DNA of 64,000 nt from Varibaculum cambriense DSM 15806 (GCF_000420065.1 NZ_ATUF01000002.1:248001-312000); one strand, 5' to 3'. Positions 34,933-44,277 are shown, numbered from the stretch's first letter. Numbers and translations are program-made. The notes: generated by a model not told the origin, from the sequence alone.

Positions 34933-36863
34933 GAAGAGAGCACCCCCACTACAGTGGCTCCTCTTTGCCCGCCGCTGATAAGTTCGATCCGGATTCCCGG
35001 GGCGCCTTGGAAAAGCGCGTTTTGCACCCGGGAGATCATTTCGGAGTCTTCTCCCCGCCCACTCAAAATTCTTGCCTGCACATCATCGCGGTTTACCGAG
35101 GAAGAAAGCATTTCAAAAGGCATTTCTGGGGTAACGCTGAAGGTGCGTTGCCTCGCTAAGGAGTCAAAAGTGCGCGAACGCTGCAACTGGATTAAATCGG
35201 GACACGCAATTGCTGAAGAAACCACTTGCGTGAGGGCGCGCGCGGCTTCCAATACTTGCAAATCGTCTTGCGTGGGAGCCACCATCAGCTCGATACCTTG
35301 ATCTTTGGCAGGTCGTACCATGTTGGCCAGCTCCGCGGCACTTACCTGGTCACAGGGTAAGACTTGTACTACTTCTTGTTCCATTTCCGCAATCACTGGC
35401 AGTACCTGTGGGGAGATTCCGGGACGCGAATAGACTACCGTAGCCCCCAAGTTAGCTATGTCTGCTACCAATCCGGGAGCCGAAGCATAGGCTAACACCG
35501 CTGGTCTAACCGGATGAATGGTATGCGAAGACCCCAGACTCACCAGATTGGAAGCGGAGGCCTCAGTTTCGACTGGTAAGGGCGGGCGGATCAACACCAT
35601 CCCCGAATTTTCGGGTAAAAGCTCGATTACTCTCCGTGGATGCCGGCTGCGCACCAGCAACATGCGAGGCCCAATCCCCAGCATGTCGGCCCTACCGGTC
35701 ATCGCCCCGTAAACCCCGTTTTCTTCTAGTTGCTTACGTAATTGCTGGAAGCGTGAGTTATCGACTTCCCCGCGCCAGGTAAGCATTAAAGAGTTCATTC
35801 GCGTGGGCGCGTGCACCCCCGGGTGAGAGGCAGGAACCATGTCCCGTATCATCTGCAAACTGGTGTTGACTGCTCCGATCTCTTGCTGGTTTTCCCGGGA
35901 ATAAGTTTCTAGCATGGCCGCTATGAGCAGCATCAACACCGCTGCCCGCGCGTCGGGACGCCCGCGGTTATCTTCCGCGCCCTCAACTAAAGCCACTTGG
36001 CTAGCCAGCCAGGCACGAGAAAGAATATCTTCGATCGACATTTGGTCTGGCTGGGTTTCCAGCTCTGCGTTTACCTCTTCTATCAGCCCCGAGAGGGTGG
36101 GCGGATCCAGGCGTTCAACTGCGGGGAGCAGGCAGCGCTCAGAACAATCTCTGCTAGAACGCAATATTTTTAACAGCTGCACCGGGTTCAAGGAGGGCGA
36201 GCTGGTCGCCCCGGCAGCAACGCTGGCTAACTCGGCGAGTACAATCCCGATCATTCCCCTGGCTCCCGCCAAGGAGGAATCGGCAACTGCCTCTAGAACC
36301 CAACGAGCGTCTTTATCGGCACCGGCAGGTAATCCCGCAACTGTCAGCGCCACCTTATCCCAGGTCAGTAGGGCGTTTGAACCGGTATCAGAGTCAAGTT
36401 CACTCTGTAAATCCATAGCATCTAAGGCTGGCTGCCCAGCCTGTAGAACTTCCCCGCTAATCTTTACCCAACTGCGAATATTGGCTCCGGTAACTAGCAG
36501 GTCTACCCGTTCGGCAGATTCCAGAGTTTGCGCTACATTTTCCCGTTGCCGTTTAGTTTTGGGTTTCGCGGACTTCGGCACTACCTGCGGCACTTCAAAA
36601 TCAAGTAAGCCGGTGGTTCCACTGGGCTCGGCGTTCTGCTGCGGTTGCGCCCCGCTTTCTTTTTTCCCCTGATTCCGAGGGCGCGGGAAGGTTTTGCTCT
36701 TCTTTACGCTTTGGTTTCCGCTATCAGTTATTTTTCCCCACTGATAATCATCCGGTTGCGAAGCAGCTGCCGGAGTAACAGTTTTAACCGATTTTTTCTC
36801 CCGGGCGGCACGAGCGAAATCCGCAAAAGAAAACAGATCTGCTAGGGGTTCTTCTTCTCCCAC
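34929..36863 (-). CDS. DAK2/FakA-like (YloV-type) protein
   Basis: The 644-aa protein occupies the position of the DAK2-domain (YloV/FakA-like) gene upstream of recG. Residues 1-110 are a low-complexity basic linker unusual for the family. The DAK2 domain begins near residue 115 (LVTGANIRSWVKISGEVL) and has DTGSN in DLQSELDSDTGSNALL, where most members read VFPVPDGDTGxN, so the leading metal-binding aspartate is shifted or lost. SLAGARGMIGIVLAE is conserved. The C-terminus matches the YloV C-terminal domain (QVLPCDQVSAAELANMV; GAPGIRIELISGGQ). Family members phosphorylate fatty acids; activity here is uncertain. Confidence 0.8.
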   Translation of the reverse strand: MGEEEPLADLFSFADFARAAREKKSVKTVTPAAASQPDDYQWGKITDSGNQSVKKSKTFPRPRNQGKKESGAQPQQNAEPSGTTGLLDFEVPQVVPKSAKPKTKRQRENVAQTLESAERVDLLVTGANIRSWVKISGEVLQAGQPALDAMDLQSELDSDTGSNALLTWDKVALTVAGLPAGADKDARWVLEAVADSSLAGARGMIGIVLAELASVAAGATSSPSLNPVQLLKILRSSRDCSERCLLPAVERLDPPTLSGLIEEVNAELETQPDQMSIEDILSRAWLASQVALVEGAEDNRGRPDARAAVLMLLIAAMLETYSRENQQEIGAVNTSLQMIRDMVPASHPGVHAPTRMNSLMLTWRGEVDNSRFQQLRKQLEENGVYGAMTGRADMLGIGPRMLLVRSRHPRRVIELLPENSGMVLIRPPLPVETEASASNLVSLGSSHTIHPVRPAVLAYASAPGLVADIANLGATVVYSRPGISPQVLPVIAEMEQEVVQVLPCDQVSAAELANMVRPAKDQGIELMVAPTQDDLQVLEAARALTQVVSSAIACPDLIQLQRSRTFDSLARQRTFSVTPEMPFEMLSSSVNRDDVQARILSGRGEDSEMISRVQNALFQGAPGIRIELISGGQRGATVVGVLSS

Positions 36864-37057
36864 CGCCGTCTCCTTCCTTCTCAGCTATGCCCGGGGTCCT
36901 CGCCTACCCGCTCTCATAGTCTAGCGAGTTTTCAGTGAAGCCTGGCACAATAACCACCTGGTAGTTGGCTGTTGCCCCCCGAATCGGTTAATCTGGTCGG
37001 GTTGCCGATATCTGGGTTATTAGCCCAGAACTAGAAGAATACTTGAAGGAGACTATC

Positions 37058-37243
37058 GTGGCTGCCACCTGTGACATCTGCGGAAAAGGCCCCGGTTTCG
37101 GGAAGAGCGTTTCGCACTCCCACCGGCGCACGAACCGCCGTTTTAACCCGAATATTCAAAGCGTGCGCGCCGTTGTTGGTAGTGGCCGCAAGCGCATGAA
37201 TGTTTGCACCAAGTGCCTCAAGTCTGGGCGTGTTGCTCGCTAG
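37058..37243 (+). CDS. rpmB: 50S ribosomal protein bL28
   Basis: GTG 37058 is chosen as start because AAGGAG lies 7 nt upstream; the product ([20 protein letters not shown]) is 61 aa, the normal size. It has zinc-binding CDIC and CTKC pairs, so it is the zinc-containing form. It stands alone and is followed by a strong terminator. Confidence 0.95.
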   Translation: MAATCDICGKGPGFGKSVSHSHRRTNRRFNPNIQSVRAVVGSGRKRMNVCTKCLKSGRVAR

Positions 37244-37259
37244 CTGAGGGGAAAATCAG

Positions 37260-37292
37260 CGCCGTCTGCCTCTGGCAGGCGGCGTTATTTTT
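37260..37292 (+). terminator. Terminator of rpmB
   Basis: CGCCGTCTGCC (37260-37270) pairs with GGCAGGCGGCG (37274-37284) with one G-U and is followed by TTATTTTT. Confidence 0.88.
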
Positions 37293-37382
37293 ATGCCCAC
37301 CCGGAAAGTTATTCCACCTGAACGTGAGATTCTATGTAAAGTTAATAATGATTTCTCGTCCATTAACAGCTAAAGGATTCTC

Positions 37383-37955
37383 ATGAGCCAGAACAACCCA
37401 AACCAATACGGTGATTTCCCCAACAACTCAGGGCAGTCTCCCGCTGCTAACAATCCGGATAGCTCTTTAAATCCGGGAGCTCCTGGTGGGCAATTCCATC
37501 AGATTCAGCCCTACCAGCCCCAGCCGGGCAGCCAGAGTCCGATACCTCCTGCCCCAAATAGTGGCAACTACCAGTGGAATAGTTCTGGGCAACCCCAGGG
37601 ACAGCCCTTCCCGCAAGCCCCCGGTAACTACCAGCAATATCCGCCTATTCCTGGGCAGCCGGCTCCGGGCATGGCCTCTCCTATGCCGAATCCCATTCCT
37701 GGGCAGTACCCGAATCAAAAGTCAAAAATGGCAGCCGGTCTGCTCGGTATTTTCTTGGGCGGTTTAGGGGTGCACAATTTCTACCTAGGAAACACCGGAA
37801 AAGCAGTAGCGCAACTACTGATTTCGCTACTTTCTTTGGGATTCCTAGCTGCCATTTCAGGTATCTGGGGTCTAATCGAAGGCATATTAATTTTGACGGC
37901 AAAACCAGGATCTTCTTGGGCAGTCGATGCCGAGGGGATACCTCTACGTGACTAA
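37383..37955 (+). CDS. TM2-domain membrane protein with Pro/Gln-rich tail
   Basis: The 190-aa protein has an N-terminal ~110 residues rich in Pro, Gln, Asn and Gly, then a TM2 domain: KSKMAAGLLGIFLGGLGVHN and FYLGNTGKAVAQLLISLLS, with two helices and the conserved G-x-x-x-G-x-H-x-F-Y-L-G turn. A final hydrophobic helix ends in GIPLRD. ATG 37383 follows AAAGGA. The function of TM2 proteins in bacteria is not established. Confidence 0.85.
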   Translation: MSQNNPNQYGDFPNNSGQSPAANNPDSSLNPGAPGGQFHQIQPYQPQPGSQSPIPPAPNSGNYQWNSSGQPQGQPFPQAPGNYQQYPPIPGQPAPGMASPMPNPIPGQYPNQKSKMAAGLLGIFLGGLGVHNFYLGNTGKAVAQLLISLLSLGFLAAISGIWGLIEGILILTAKPGSSWAVDAEGIPLRD

Positions 37956-38217
37956 CTAGCATCGAGCCGGTTTCTTTTGGTTCCCAGCACCAAGTGTGCC
38001 CACAGGGAAAACTACCACTGATTGCGCTTCCGGTTTTCCCATGTGAGGAAGTTCAAAGATCCTCGGAACACTCTCAGCTTCCCTTAAGGCGATCTGGTCT
38101 GCTAGATTAGGTAGTAACCGACCAGGAAACTGGTACGAAAGTGGAGGTTTTCCCACCTGGATGCTCGCGGGTATCGGGTAAGAACAGATGTTTAAAGCAT
38201 CTGCGCGTTTTTTCGCT

Positions 38218-38260
38218 GCCTCCGCTCAATAAGCGGAGGCTTTTCTTGTTTAAAGCCTCC
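38218..38260 (+). promoter_or_regulatory. infC leader: terminator and alternative hairpin
   Basis: GCCTCCGCT (38218-38226) pairs with AGCGGAGGC (38232-38240) followed by TTTTC, forming an intrinsic terminator. The 3' arm plus the T run, GGAGGCTTT (38235-38243), can instead pair perfectly with AAAGCCTCC (38252-38260). The two hairpins exclude each other, so this looks like an attenuation switch upstream of infC-rpmI-rplT. Regulation by L20 or by translation of infC is the known theme in this operon. Confidence 0.7.
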
Positions 38261-38284
38261 AGAAAACTCAAGCAAGGAGTAGCT

Positions 38285-38941
38285 ATCAGCAACGAGACAC
38301 GCATTAATGACCGCATCCGGGTGAAAGAAGTACGCCTAGTTGGTCCCAGCGGGGAACAAGTAGGGGTAGTCCGGATCGAGGATGCATTGCGCCTAGCCAC
38401 CGAAGCTGGCTTGGATCTAGTAGAGGTCGCCCCCACGGCGAAACCTCCAGTTTGTAAGTTGATGGATTACGGCAAGTTCAAATACGAAGCCGCACAAAAG
38501 GCTCGTAATGCCCGTCGTAACCAGGCAAACTCCCAGCTAAAAGAGATTCGTTTCCGCCTCAAGATCGACGACCACGACTACGAAACCAAGAAAGGTCACG
38601 TAGTGCGGTTCCTTGAAGGCGGGGACAAAGTGAAGGTCATGATTATGTTTCGCGGGCGCGAACAGTCTCGCCCCGAACTGGGCGTAAAACTTTTAGAACG
38701 CCTAGCTGAGGACGTAACCGAGATGGCCACCGTAGAATCTATGCCCCGCCAAGACGGGCGCAATATGACTATGGTGCTGGCTCCCACGAAACGTAAACAC
38801 CATACTAAGTCGGATCAGCGTCGCCGCCGCGATCAGCAAAGTGGCGAGACTATGAACCGGCAACAACTTAAGGATGCCCGTAAAGCGCGGAAAGCCAAAG
38901 AGGCTCAGGAAGCTGCAGCCGCCGCCAAAGCAAAAAAGTAG
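38285..38941 (+). CDS. infC: Translation initiation factor IF-3 (ATC start)
   Basis: IF-3 binds the 30S subunit and checks start codon pairing. The family start ([20 protein letters not shown]) aligns with an ATC at 38285-38287, preceded by AAGGAG at 5 nt, while the nearest upstream ATG (38141) would add 48 residues translated through the attenuator. Rare start codons (AUU/AUC) on infC are a known autoregulation device. The 218-aa product has the N domain, the linker and C domain ([20 protein letters not shown]). A ~30-residue Lys/Ala-rich tail extends beyond the usual end. rpmI and rplT follow. Confidence 0.92.
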   Translation: MSNETRINDRIRVKEVRLVGPSGEQVGVVRIEDALRLATEAGLDLVEVAPTAKPPVCKLMDYGKFKYEAAQKARNARRNQANSQLKEIRFRLKIDDHDYETKKGHVVRFLEGGDKVKVMIMFRGREQSRPELGVKLLERLAEDVTEMATVESMPRQDGRNMTMVLAPTKRKHHTKSDQRRRRDQQSGETMNRQQLKDARKARKAKEAQEAAAAAKAKK

Positions 38942-39003
38942 GGACGTCCGAACCGCCTAAGAAATAGGCAGAACCACCGGCGTGCCGGTAGAGAGGAAAA
39001 ATA

Positions 39004-39204
39004 ATGCCGAAGATGAAGACGCACTCCGGTGCGAAGAAGCGCTTCCGCAGAACCGGAAGCGGAAAACTAATGCGGGAAAAGGCGGGTAAACGCCACCTGC
39101 TAGAACACAAATCTTCCAAACAGACCCGTCGCCTCAGCCGTGATCAGGTAGTGGCTCCTGCCGATACCAAGCGCGTAAATAAGCTGCTGGCTGGCAACAA
39201 GTAG
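39004..39204 (+). CDS. rpmI: 50S ribosomal protein bL35
   Basis: The 66-aa basic protein starts [20 protein letters not shown] after Met, the bL35 signature. ATG 39004 follows GAGAGGAAAAATA. It lies 62 nt after infC and 21 nt before rplT, in the canonical infC-rpmI-rplT operon. Confidence 0.97.
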   Translation: MPKMKTHSGAKKRFRRTGSGKLMREKAGKRHLLEHKSSKQTRRLSRDQVVAPADTKRVNKLLAGNK

Positions 39205-39225
39205 GCAAGGAGAGGATTAAGAGAG

Positions 39226-39606
39226 ATGGCACGCGTAAAACGAGCAGTTAATGCTAAGAAGAAACGTCGCACCGTACTGGATCGCGCCTCTGGCTACCGT
39301 GGTCAGCGTTCTCGCCTATACCGTAAGGCCAAAGAACAGCTGCTACACTCGGGCGTTTATTCCTACAACGATCGCCACAAGCGCAAGAATGATTTCCGGA
39401 AACTGTGGATTCAGCGGATCAATGCCGCTTGCCGCGCCCAGGGCATGACCTACAACCGGTTTATCCAGGGTCTGCGCCTAGCGGAAATCGAAGTTGACCG
39501 CCGGATGCTCTCCGAGCTAGCGGTTTACGATATTGATACTTTTAATCAGCTGGTAGAAAAAGCGAAAGCTGCCCTACCGAAGGACGTAAACGCTCCGGCT
39601 GCTTAA
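39226..39606 (+). CDS. rplT: 50S ribosomal protein bL20
   Basis: The 126-aa protein starts [20 protein letters not shown] after Met and contains [20 protein letters not shown], both typical of bL20. It is last of the ribosomal part of the operon and a likely regulator of it through the leader. Confidence 0.97.
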   Translation: MARVKRAVNAKKKRRTVLDRASGYRGQRSRLYRKAKEQLLHSGVYSYNDRHKRKNDFRKLWIQRINAACRAQGMTYNRFIQGLRLAEIEVDRRMLSELAVYDIDTFNQLVEKAKAALPKDVNAPAA

Positions 39607-39651
39607 AGCCGCTAATAAGAAGTTAGCTTATTGCTTAATCTACGCCTAGAC

Positions 39652-40461
39652 ATGATTGATAATCCTCGCTCTCAGCGAGTGCGGATTCTAGTCAATCTGT
39701 CTAGGCGTAGTTTTCGTTTAAAGCAAGGATTACTCCTAGTAGAAGGGCCGCAAGCCTGCGCCGAACTGCTGCGTTTTTACCCGGAAGCGGTGCGGGATGT
39801 GTATCTCCATAACCGTGCCCCCTCCCCCGCTATCCAGGTGGCGCGGGAGGCGCTAGGAATTACTTCCTGGGTACATCCGGTAACCCCATCGGTAATGAAG
39901 TTATTCGCGCCCTCGGCGCAAGGAATTGCGGCCACTGCCCAGCTTTCCCTGCTCCCTAGCGATAAGCTTCCGCCCGCGGAGGCTTTGAAAGAGGGCGCTT
40001 GGGCGGTATGCGCGCGGGTACAAGATCCCGGCAACCTGGGGACCATCATTCGGATTGCCGATGCTTGTGGCCTGGCGGGGGTACTGGCTTTGGAAGGCTG
40101 CGCCGATGCCTCGAGCCCCAAAGTTATCCGCGCCAGTGCCGGGAGCCTGTTTCACCTGCCGGTTTACTCCGGTGCCTCCTTCGGTTCTTTAGCGGGGGTG
40201 AGCGCGGAAAACAATGGCTGCCTAGTGGGCCTGTCAGGAGCAGCCGAAACATATCTCCCGGCTTTTACAGCCTCGGATTCGGTGGCGGCCTCACCGCTGT
40301 TTATCTGCCTGGGTAATGAAGCCCAAGGTTTATCTAGCGAGGAAATCGCCCTCTGTAATGAAACCATCGCCATCCCTATGTGGGGAAGGGCCGAGTCCCT
40401 AAACGTGGCAACTGCCGCCGCGATCGCCCTACACGCCATCGCGAGTGCCCGCATTCGCTAA
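39652..40461 (+). CDS. TrmH/SpoU-family RNA 2'-O-methyltransferase
   Basis: ATG 39652 (MIDNPRSQRVRILVNLSRRS) is taken as start because it matches the family N-terminus; a TTG at 39631 is also in frame. The 269-aa protein has the knotted SPOUT motifs: NLGTIIRIADACGLAGVLAL, LGNEAQGLSSEE and IPMWGRAESLNVATAAAIAL. It follows rplT by 45 nt and is probably in the same operon, a common actinobacterial order. Whether it acts on tRNA or rRNA is not resolvable. Confidence 0.92.
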   Translation: MIDNPRSQRVRILVNLSRRSFRLKQGLLLVEGPQACAELLRFYPEAVRDVYLHNRAPSPAIQVAREALGITSWVHPVTPSVMKLFAPSAQGIAATAQLSLLPSDKLPPAEALKEGAWAVCARVQDPGNLGTIIRIADACGLAGVLALEGCADASSPKVIRASAGSLFHLPVYSGASFGSLAGVSAENNGCLVGLSGAAETYLPAFTASDSVAASPLFICLGNEAQGLSSEEIALCNETIAIPMWGRAESLNVATAAAIALHAIASARIR

Positions 40462-40485
40462 ACAGGCGAAGATCCTCCGCAAACC

Positions 40486-40887
40486 TTATCCCGTTGATTT
40501 ATCCGTGCAGTCGGCACACAGGCCAAATACATCTGCCATATGTTCAATATCGCTGAATTGATAGCGTCGGGAGATCTCGGCAATCCACTGTTCTAACTGG
40601 TCATCTTGAATATCTACGGTATAGCCACAATTTCGACAAACTAGGTGGTGATGGTGGCGCTGCGCAGCGCAGCGCCGATAGAGGGTTTCGCCCTCTTCGG
40701 AACGTAAACTGTCAAGCTCCCCACCCTCAGTCAGGATCTGCAAATTCCGGTAAACAGTAGCCAGCCCCACGGTTTGTCCGGCCGTCACCAGGGCAGCGTG
40801 TATCTGTTGGGCAGATCGAAAATCTGTTTCATCAGCCATGATTGCCATAATGGCGTCCCGCTGCCGGGTTTTTCGCTGCATTGCCAT
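40486..40887 (-). CDS. Fur-family metalloregulator (Zur-like)
   Basis: The 133-aa regulator has a winged-helix N-terminus (RQRDAIMAIMADETDFRSAQ; GLATVYRNLQIL), a histidine cluster (AAQRHHHHLVCRNCG) and structural zinc cysteines CRNC and CADC. The pattern fits Zur/FurB of actinobacteria better than Fur, but metal specificity cannot be read with certainty. A TAATAC box ends 5 nt before ATG 40887, with no Shine-Dalgarno site. It lies just downstream of holA and convergent with trmH. Confidence 0.88.
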   Translation of the reverse strand: MAMQRKTRQRDAIMAIMADETDFRSAQQIHAALVTAGQTVGLATVYRNLQILTEGGELDSLRSEEGETLYRRCAAQRHHHHLVCRNCGYTVDIQDDQLEQWIAEISRRYQFSDIEHMADVFGLCADCTDKSTG

Positions 40888-40917
40888 TGTTTGTATTACC
40901 TACTTTCCTGCATCGCC

Positions 40918-41886
40918 TCAGTTTTGACGCAAAAGACAGATTTTCCTAACTGCCGCCTCCAGCGCGTATTGCGGATCCCGGCTAGCACCTTTCGCATCTT
41001 CATCAGCTTGCGCAATAATCTTAATCGCCTCCGCCAGGTGGGCATCGCTCCATCCGCGTACTTCTCGCCGGGCTTTTTCCATCTGCCAAGGCGCCATTCC
41101 CAGCTGAGCAGGGCTTATTCCCCGTGCGCTAACTTTTGCCAGGTTGCGAAATTTGAGGGCGAGCGCGCCTCCAATCGCGACCGGCTCCACCCCGGAAGAA
41201 AATGCTTGCCGCAGCAACACCAGGGCACGCGCAAGATTCCCCACCGCGGCGGCGTCAGCTACGTTAAATCCGGTAGCCCCTACCCGCGAACCGTAGAACT
41301 GTTGCACTGCCTGCAAAGTTACCGCCTGCGGATAGTCAGAAACTAACTGGCGGGCAGCTCCGATTAGCTCCGCCAAATCCCCACCGAGCGCATCTACTAG
41401 CAGCTGCGCTCCAGCGGGCTCAATGCGTCCGCCCGCCGTGCGGACTTCTTCGACCACTAAGGATAGTTTGTCGCGCGCATTTTTTATCTTCGCGACTTTT
41501 ACCTCGCGCGCCCCTGCTTTCTTGATCTTGTCTACCTGGCGTTTTCCTTTATTCGAGCCATCGTGCATGGCTACCACCCAGCAATCTGCTTGCGGCGCGG
41601 CTAAGTAACTTGCCAGATCCTGTCCTAAATCCTCATCGGCGGATTCAAAATCGGGTATCACCACCAGGCGGGCTTCTCCAAACAATGAGGGGGAAGTCAA
41701 GGAATCTAGGGAACCTGCCTGATAGCCGTTAGCAGTCACCTCAGTCACCGCTAGAGAGGGGTCTTGGTTTCGCCCCAGCTGTTTTAAACGCGCCAGGGCG
41801 CGATCTGCTAGCAGCTTCTCGGGGCCGCGAATCAGCACCCCGGAGCTTAAAGTGCAATCGCGCCAACTCATCTGCTTTGAGGCCAT
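40918..41886 (-). CDS. holA: DNA polymerase III subunit delta
   Basis: The 322-aa clamp-loader subunit matches HolA: N-terminal domain with LIRGPEKLLADRALARLKQL and VVIPDFE, domain II with WVVAMHDGSNKGKRQVDKIK, and C-terminal helical collar domain (LRQAFSSGVEPVAIGGALAL; LAEAIKIIAQADEDAKG). Its start overlaps the end of comEC by 19 nt, matching the comEA-comEC-holA order common in Gram-positive bacteria. rpsT, which often follows, is absent. Confidence 0.92.
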   Translation of the reverse strand: MASKQMSWRDCTLSSGVLIRGPEKLLADRALARLKQLGRNQDPSLAVTEVTANGYQAGSLDSLTSPSLFGEARLVVIPDFESADEDLGQDLASYLAAPQADCWVVAMHDGSNKGKRQVDKIKKAGAREVKVAKIKNARDKLSLVVEEVRTAGGRIEPAGAQLLVDALGGDLAELIGAARQLVSDYPQAVTLQAVQQFYGSRVGATGFNVADAAAVGNLARALVLLRQAFSSGVEPVAIGGALALKFRNLAKVSARGISPAQLGMAPWQMEKARREVRGWSDAHLAEAIKIIAQADEDAKGASRDPQYALEAAVRKICLLRQN

Positions 41887-43496
41887 GCTTTAACATTGCC
41901 ATTTATCTTCCTTTTTGGAAAGTAGCAGCGGTAAATATAGGTCAGCCCCACCACCACTATCCCCAAAGCTAGGATCCCTGGTCCACCCGCTGGCCACGGC
42001 AAAATTGCGAGCCGATTGGAGGCGAGAGCCCGGGCAACTACCATCACCCAGGTACACCCGATTCCCAGTATTTTTGCCAACAGCGTTCCCGGCAGTGGCA
42101 AAAATGTTAGGCAGGCTCCACCCCAGATCAACAGAGTCACTACCGGAGCGATAGCCACATTAGCGAGCACGGTCAAAGTGTTTATTCCGGGACGGATTAG
42201 CAATTGCCCCGGTAGACAGGCTAGCTGCGCTACCAAGCTAACTGCGCTTACAGAGAGGAAAGCAGATAAAAACTTTCTAAAAAATGGAGGATATTTTCGC
42301 GTTAGCAGTAGAGGGATTCGCCCGCTCCCCTGTATTTTTGCAGTCTCGATTCCCTTTTGCAGCCTTTCCTCTAATGGCTTAGCTACCAGTACAATTGCCG
42401 CAGTAGCACTAACTGAGAGCAAAAAACCGGTATCGGCTCCGAATCCGGGTTCAAAAATTAGCAGACCGATGATCGCAATTTCGAGGGCGGTAAAAGAGTA
42501 CGGCTCTCTGCCCCTAGCTAAAGCCAGAAGGGCAACCATTCCCATGACCGCCGCCCGTAGCAGCGAAGGAGAAGACCCTAGAAGCAGGCAGTATCCCACT
42601 AACAAACTGGCGCACGAAAGCAGACGCCAGCGGCGTTTCAGCCCCGCACTAAGTAGCGCTACCAGGGAAAGTAGTACCGAGATATGCATCCCGGACACAC
42701 AGGTAATATGCACGATCCCGGCAGTTTTTAGGGCTTCGGTATCCGCAGACGCATCGGCGCGGATCCCCAGTATCATGGCCGGCAGCAGCGTAGCTGCTGC
42801 CGGAGAATCTGCAGCTACCAGTTTTTCTTCCAATCGGGCCGCGAACTTTTGTTTAAGGGCCGCCGCCCCGCGCGGCCCGGCTCTTACCTTTGGGGTAGCG
42901 ATAATTCTTCCTGGGATCTCCAATAGAGTATTTGCACTGATTACCGTGGTTAAATCTTGGCTAGATTCCCCGGCGTTAGATCTCCCGGCACGGGACGGTT
43001 TTTCTAGCTGCAAGACAGTTTCCACAACAGTTCCCCGAGGATATTTGGGCAGGTGTTGACCAAAGGCCACCACTTTCAGACCAGTTTTTACTGCTGGCGC
43101 AGGTGGCAGGCGGGCTGATAATAGGCGTAGCTGGGTTATTTGTTGATCGCTTTCGGCGGCGTATTTTCGCGGCGGCGTCTCTACCTCTGCTATTGCCTGG
43201 ACTTTATCGATCTGCCCCTGCCAGGCGCGCGCTAGTGGGTCAGCGGCTATCACCCGCGCTGCCTGGCTGATCGACACTGCCACCCCGCCCAGCGCTCCTA
43301 AAGCCAGCGCACACCCCAGGATAATCCCGGGGAGAACTTTCCAGTAGCTAACCAGCAACAGTAAGACAGCGCCCCCAAGGGCTAAGGCACCGATAAATGG
43401 CACCCATGCTAAGGGAAGAGCTGGTAAAAGCCAGGCACCCAGCCAGACAATAATGGCTGCTGGCGTTAAGCGTAAATCTAGGATTCGCCCCTGCAT
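41868..43496 (-). CDS. comEC: ComEC/Rec2 competence channel, short form
   Basis: The 542-aa membrane protein has N-terminal helices, an OB-like extracellular region (~65-220, the DUF4131 area) and the competence domain with signature ITCVSGMHISVLLSLVALLS (~residues 270-290) and many helices. It ends soon after the last helices, without the metallo-beta-lactamase domain (usually 200+ residues) found in B. subtilis ComEC. It would form the DNA channel in the cytoplasmic membrane together with ComEA. ATG 43496 lies 8 nt after comEA. Confidence 0.9.
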   Translation of the reverse strand: MQGRILDLRLTPAAIIVWLGAWLLPALPLAWVPFIGALALGGAVLLLLVSYWKVLPGIILGCALALGALGGVAVSISQAARVIAADPLARAWQGQIDKVQAIAEVETPPRKYAAESDQQITQLRLLSARLPPAPAVKTGLKVVAFGQHLPKYPRGTVVETVLQLEKPSRAGRSNAGESSQDLTTVISANTLLEIPGRIIATPKVRAGPRGAAALKQKFAARLEEKLVAADSPAAATLLPAMILGIRADASADTEALKTAGIVHITCVSGMHISVLLSLVALLSAGLKRRWRLLSCASLLVGYCLLLGSSPSLLRAAVMGMVALLALARGREPYSFTALEIAIIGLLIFEPGFGADTGFLLSVSATAAIVLVAKPLEERLQKGIETAKIQGSGRIPLLLTRKYPPFFRKFLSAFLSVSAVSLVAQLACLPGQLLIRPGINTLTVLANVAIAPVVTLLIWGGACLTFLPLPGTLLAKILGIGCTWVMVVARALASNRLAILPWPAGGPGILALGIVVVGLTYIYRCYFPKRKINGNVKAWPQSR

Positions 43497-43503
43497 AGCT
43501 TGT

Positions 43504-44277
43504 CTAGAGCCTGATCATTCCGGACAAGGCCGCATATTTTTTCTCCCCGATTCCGGAAACATTCCTCAAATCTTCCAGGTTTTGGAAACGTCCCTGCGTT
43601 TGGCGATAATCTACAATCCTTTGCGCTAGCGATTCTCCCACCCCTGGCAGTTGCTCTAACTGCTGCTTCGAAGCCTCATTAATAGAGATTTTCCCGCCGC
43701 CCGCACCGGCGACACCGCCCTCATCGGCCGATTGTCCACTGCTTCCGGCCGCGCCTGCTTCCGCCGCCGCCTCGGCCCCCGCCCCACTGCTTTCCTCAAT
43801 TCCCACCCGCAGCTGTTCCCCGTCGCTAAGACGGCGCGCGAGATTTAGACCCGACAGATCTGTACCCGGAAGCGCTCCTCCAGCGGCTTTAATCGCGTCT
43901 TGTACCCTCGCAGAAGCCTCTAGGCGTACCACTCCCGGTTTTTTCACTTTACCCACCACATCCACCAGTACCTCTCCGGTAACGCCAGGTGCCCGCCCTG
44001 GCGCGGCGCGGGTAGGAGAACTAAAACTAGGGATTGCGGGAGAACCCCCGCTACTGAGAGTCTTACCTTGCGCCCACCCCGCCATCACTGCCACAATCAC
44101 CACTGCTATTAGCGCTGCCGACACGATTCGCGGGGAAGGCGCCCAACGCAGGCGGAGACCGCGGGGATCAGAACGCAACCGGGTTTCCGCCGCTTGCAAA
44201 AGCTGGTGCGCCCGGGGAGCCTGGGAGGACGCCTGGCGAAACTGAGAGCGGGTATAGCTGGGTTTTTCTGGAGCCAT
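43504..44277 (-). CDS. comEA: ComEA-type DNA receptor
   Basis: ATG 44277 (MAPEKPSYTRSQFRQASSQ) is preferred because a TTGCCG-17-TATTTT promoter ends exactly 6 nt before it; an in-frame GTG at 44349 has no ribosome site. The 257-aa protein has a cytoplasmic tail, one membrane helix (IVSAALIAVVIVAVMAGW), a SLBB domain (EVLVDVVGKVKKPGVVRLEA) and two helix-hairpin-helix motifs at the end (ISINEASKQQLEQLPGVGES; LEDLRNVSGIGEKKYAAL). It binds incoming DNA for ComEC. Confidence 0.9.
   Translation of the reverse strand: MAPEKPSYTRSQFRQASSQAPRAHQLLQAAETRLRSDPRGLRLRWAPSPRIVSAALIAVVIVAVMAGWAQGKTLSSGGSPAIPSFSSPTRAAPGRAPGVTGEVLVDVVGKVKKPGVVRLEASARVQDAIKAAGGALPGTDLSGLNLARRLSDGEQLRVGIEESSGAGAEAAAEAGAAGSSGQSADEGGVAGAGGGKISINEASKQQLEQLPGVGESLAQRIVDYRQTQGRFQNLEDLRNVSGIGEKKYAALSGMIRL

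Noticed and set aside
38141-38284. Upstream ATG as infC start
   Set aside because: It would translate the attenuator region and add 48 residues unlike any IF-3; the ATC with a good ribosome site fits the family start.
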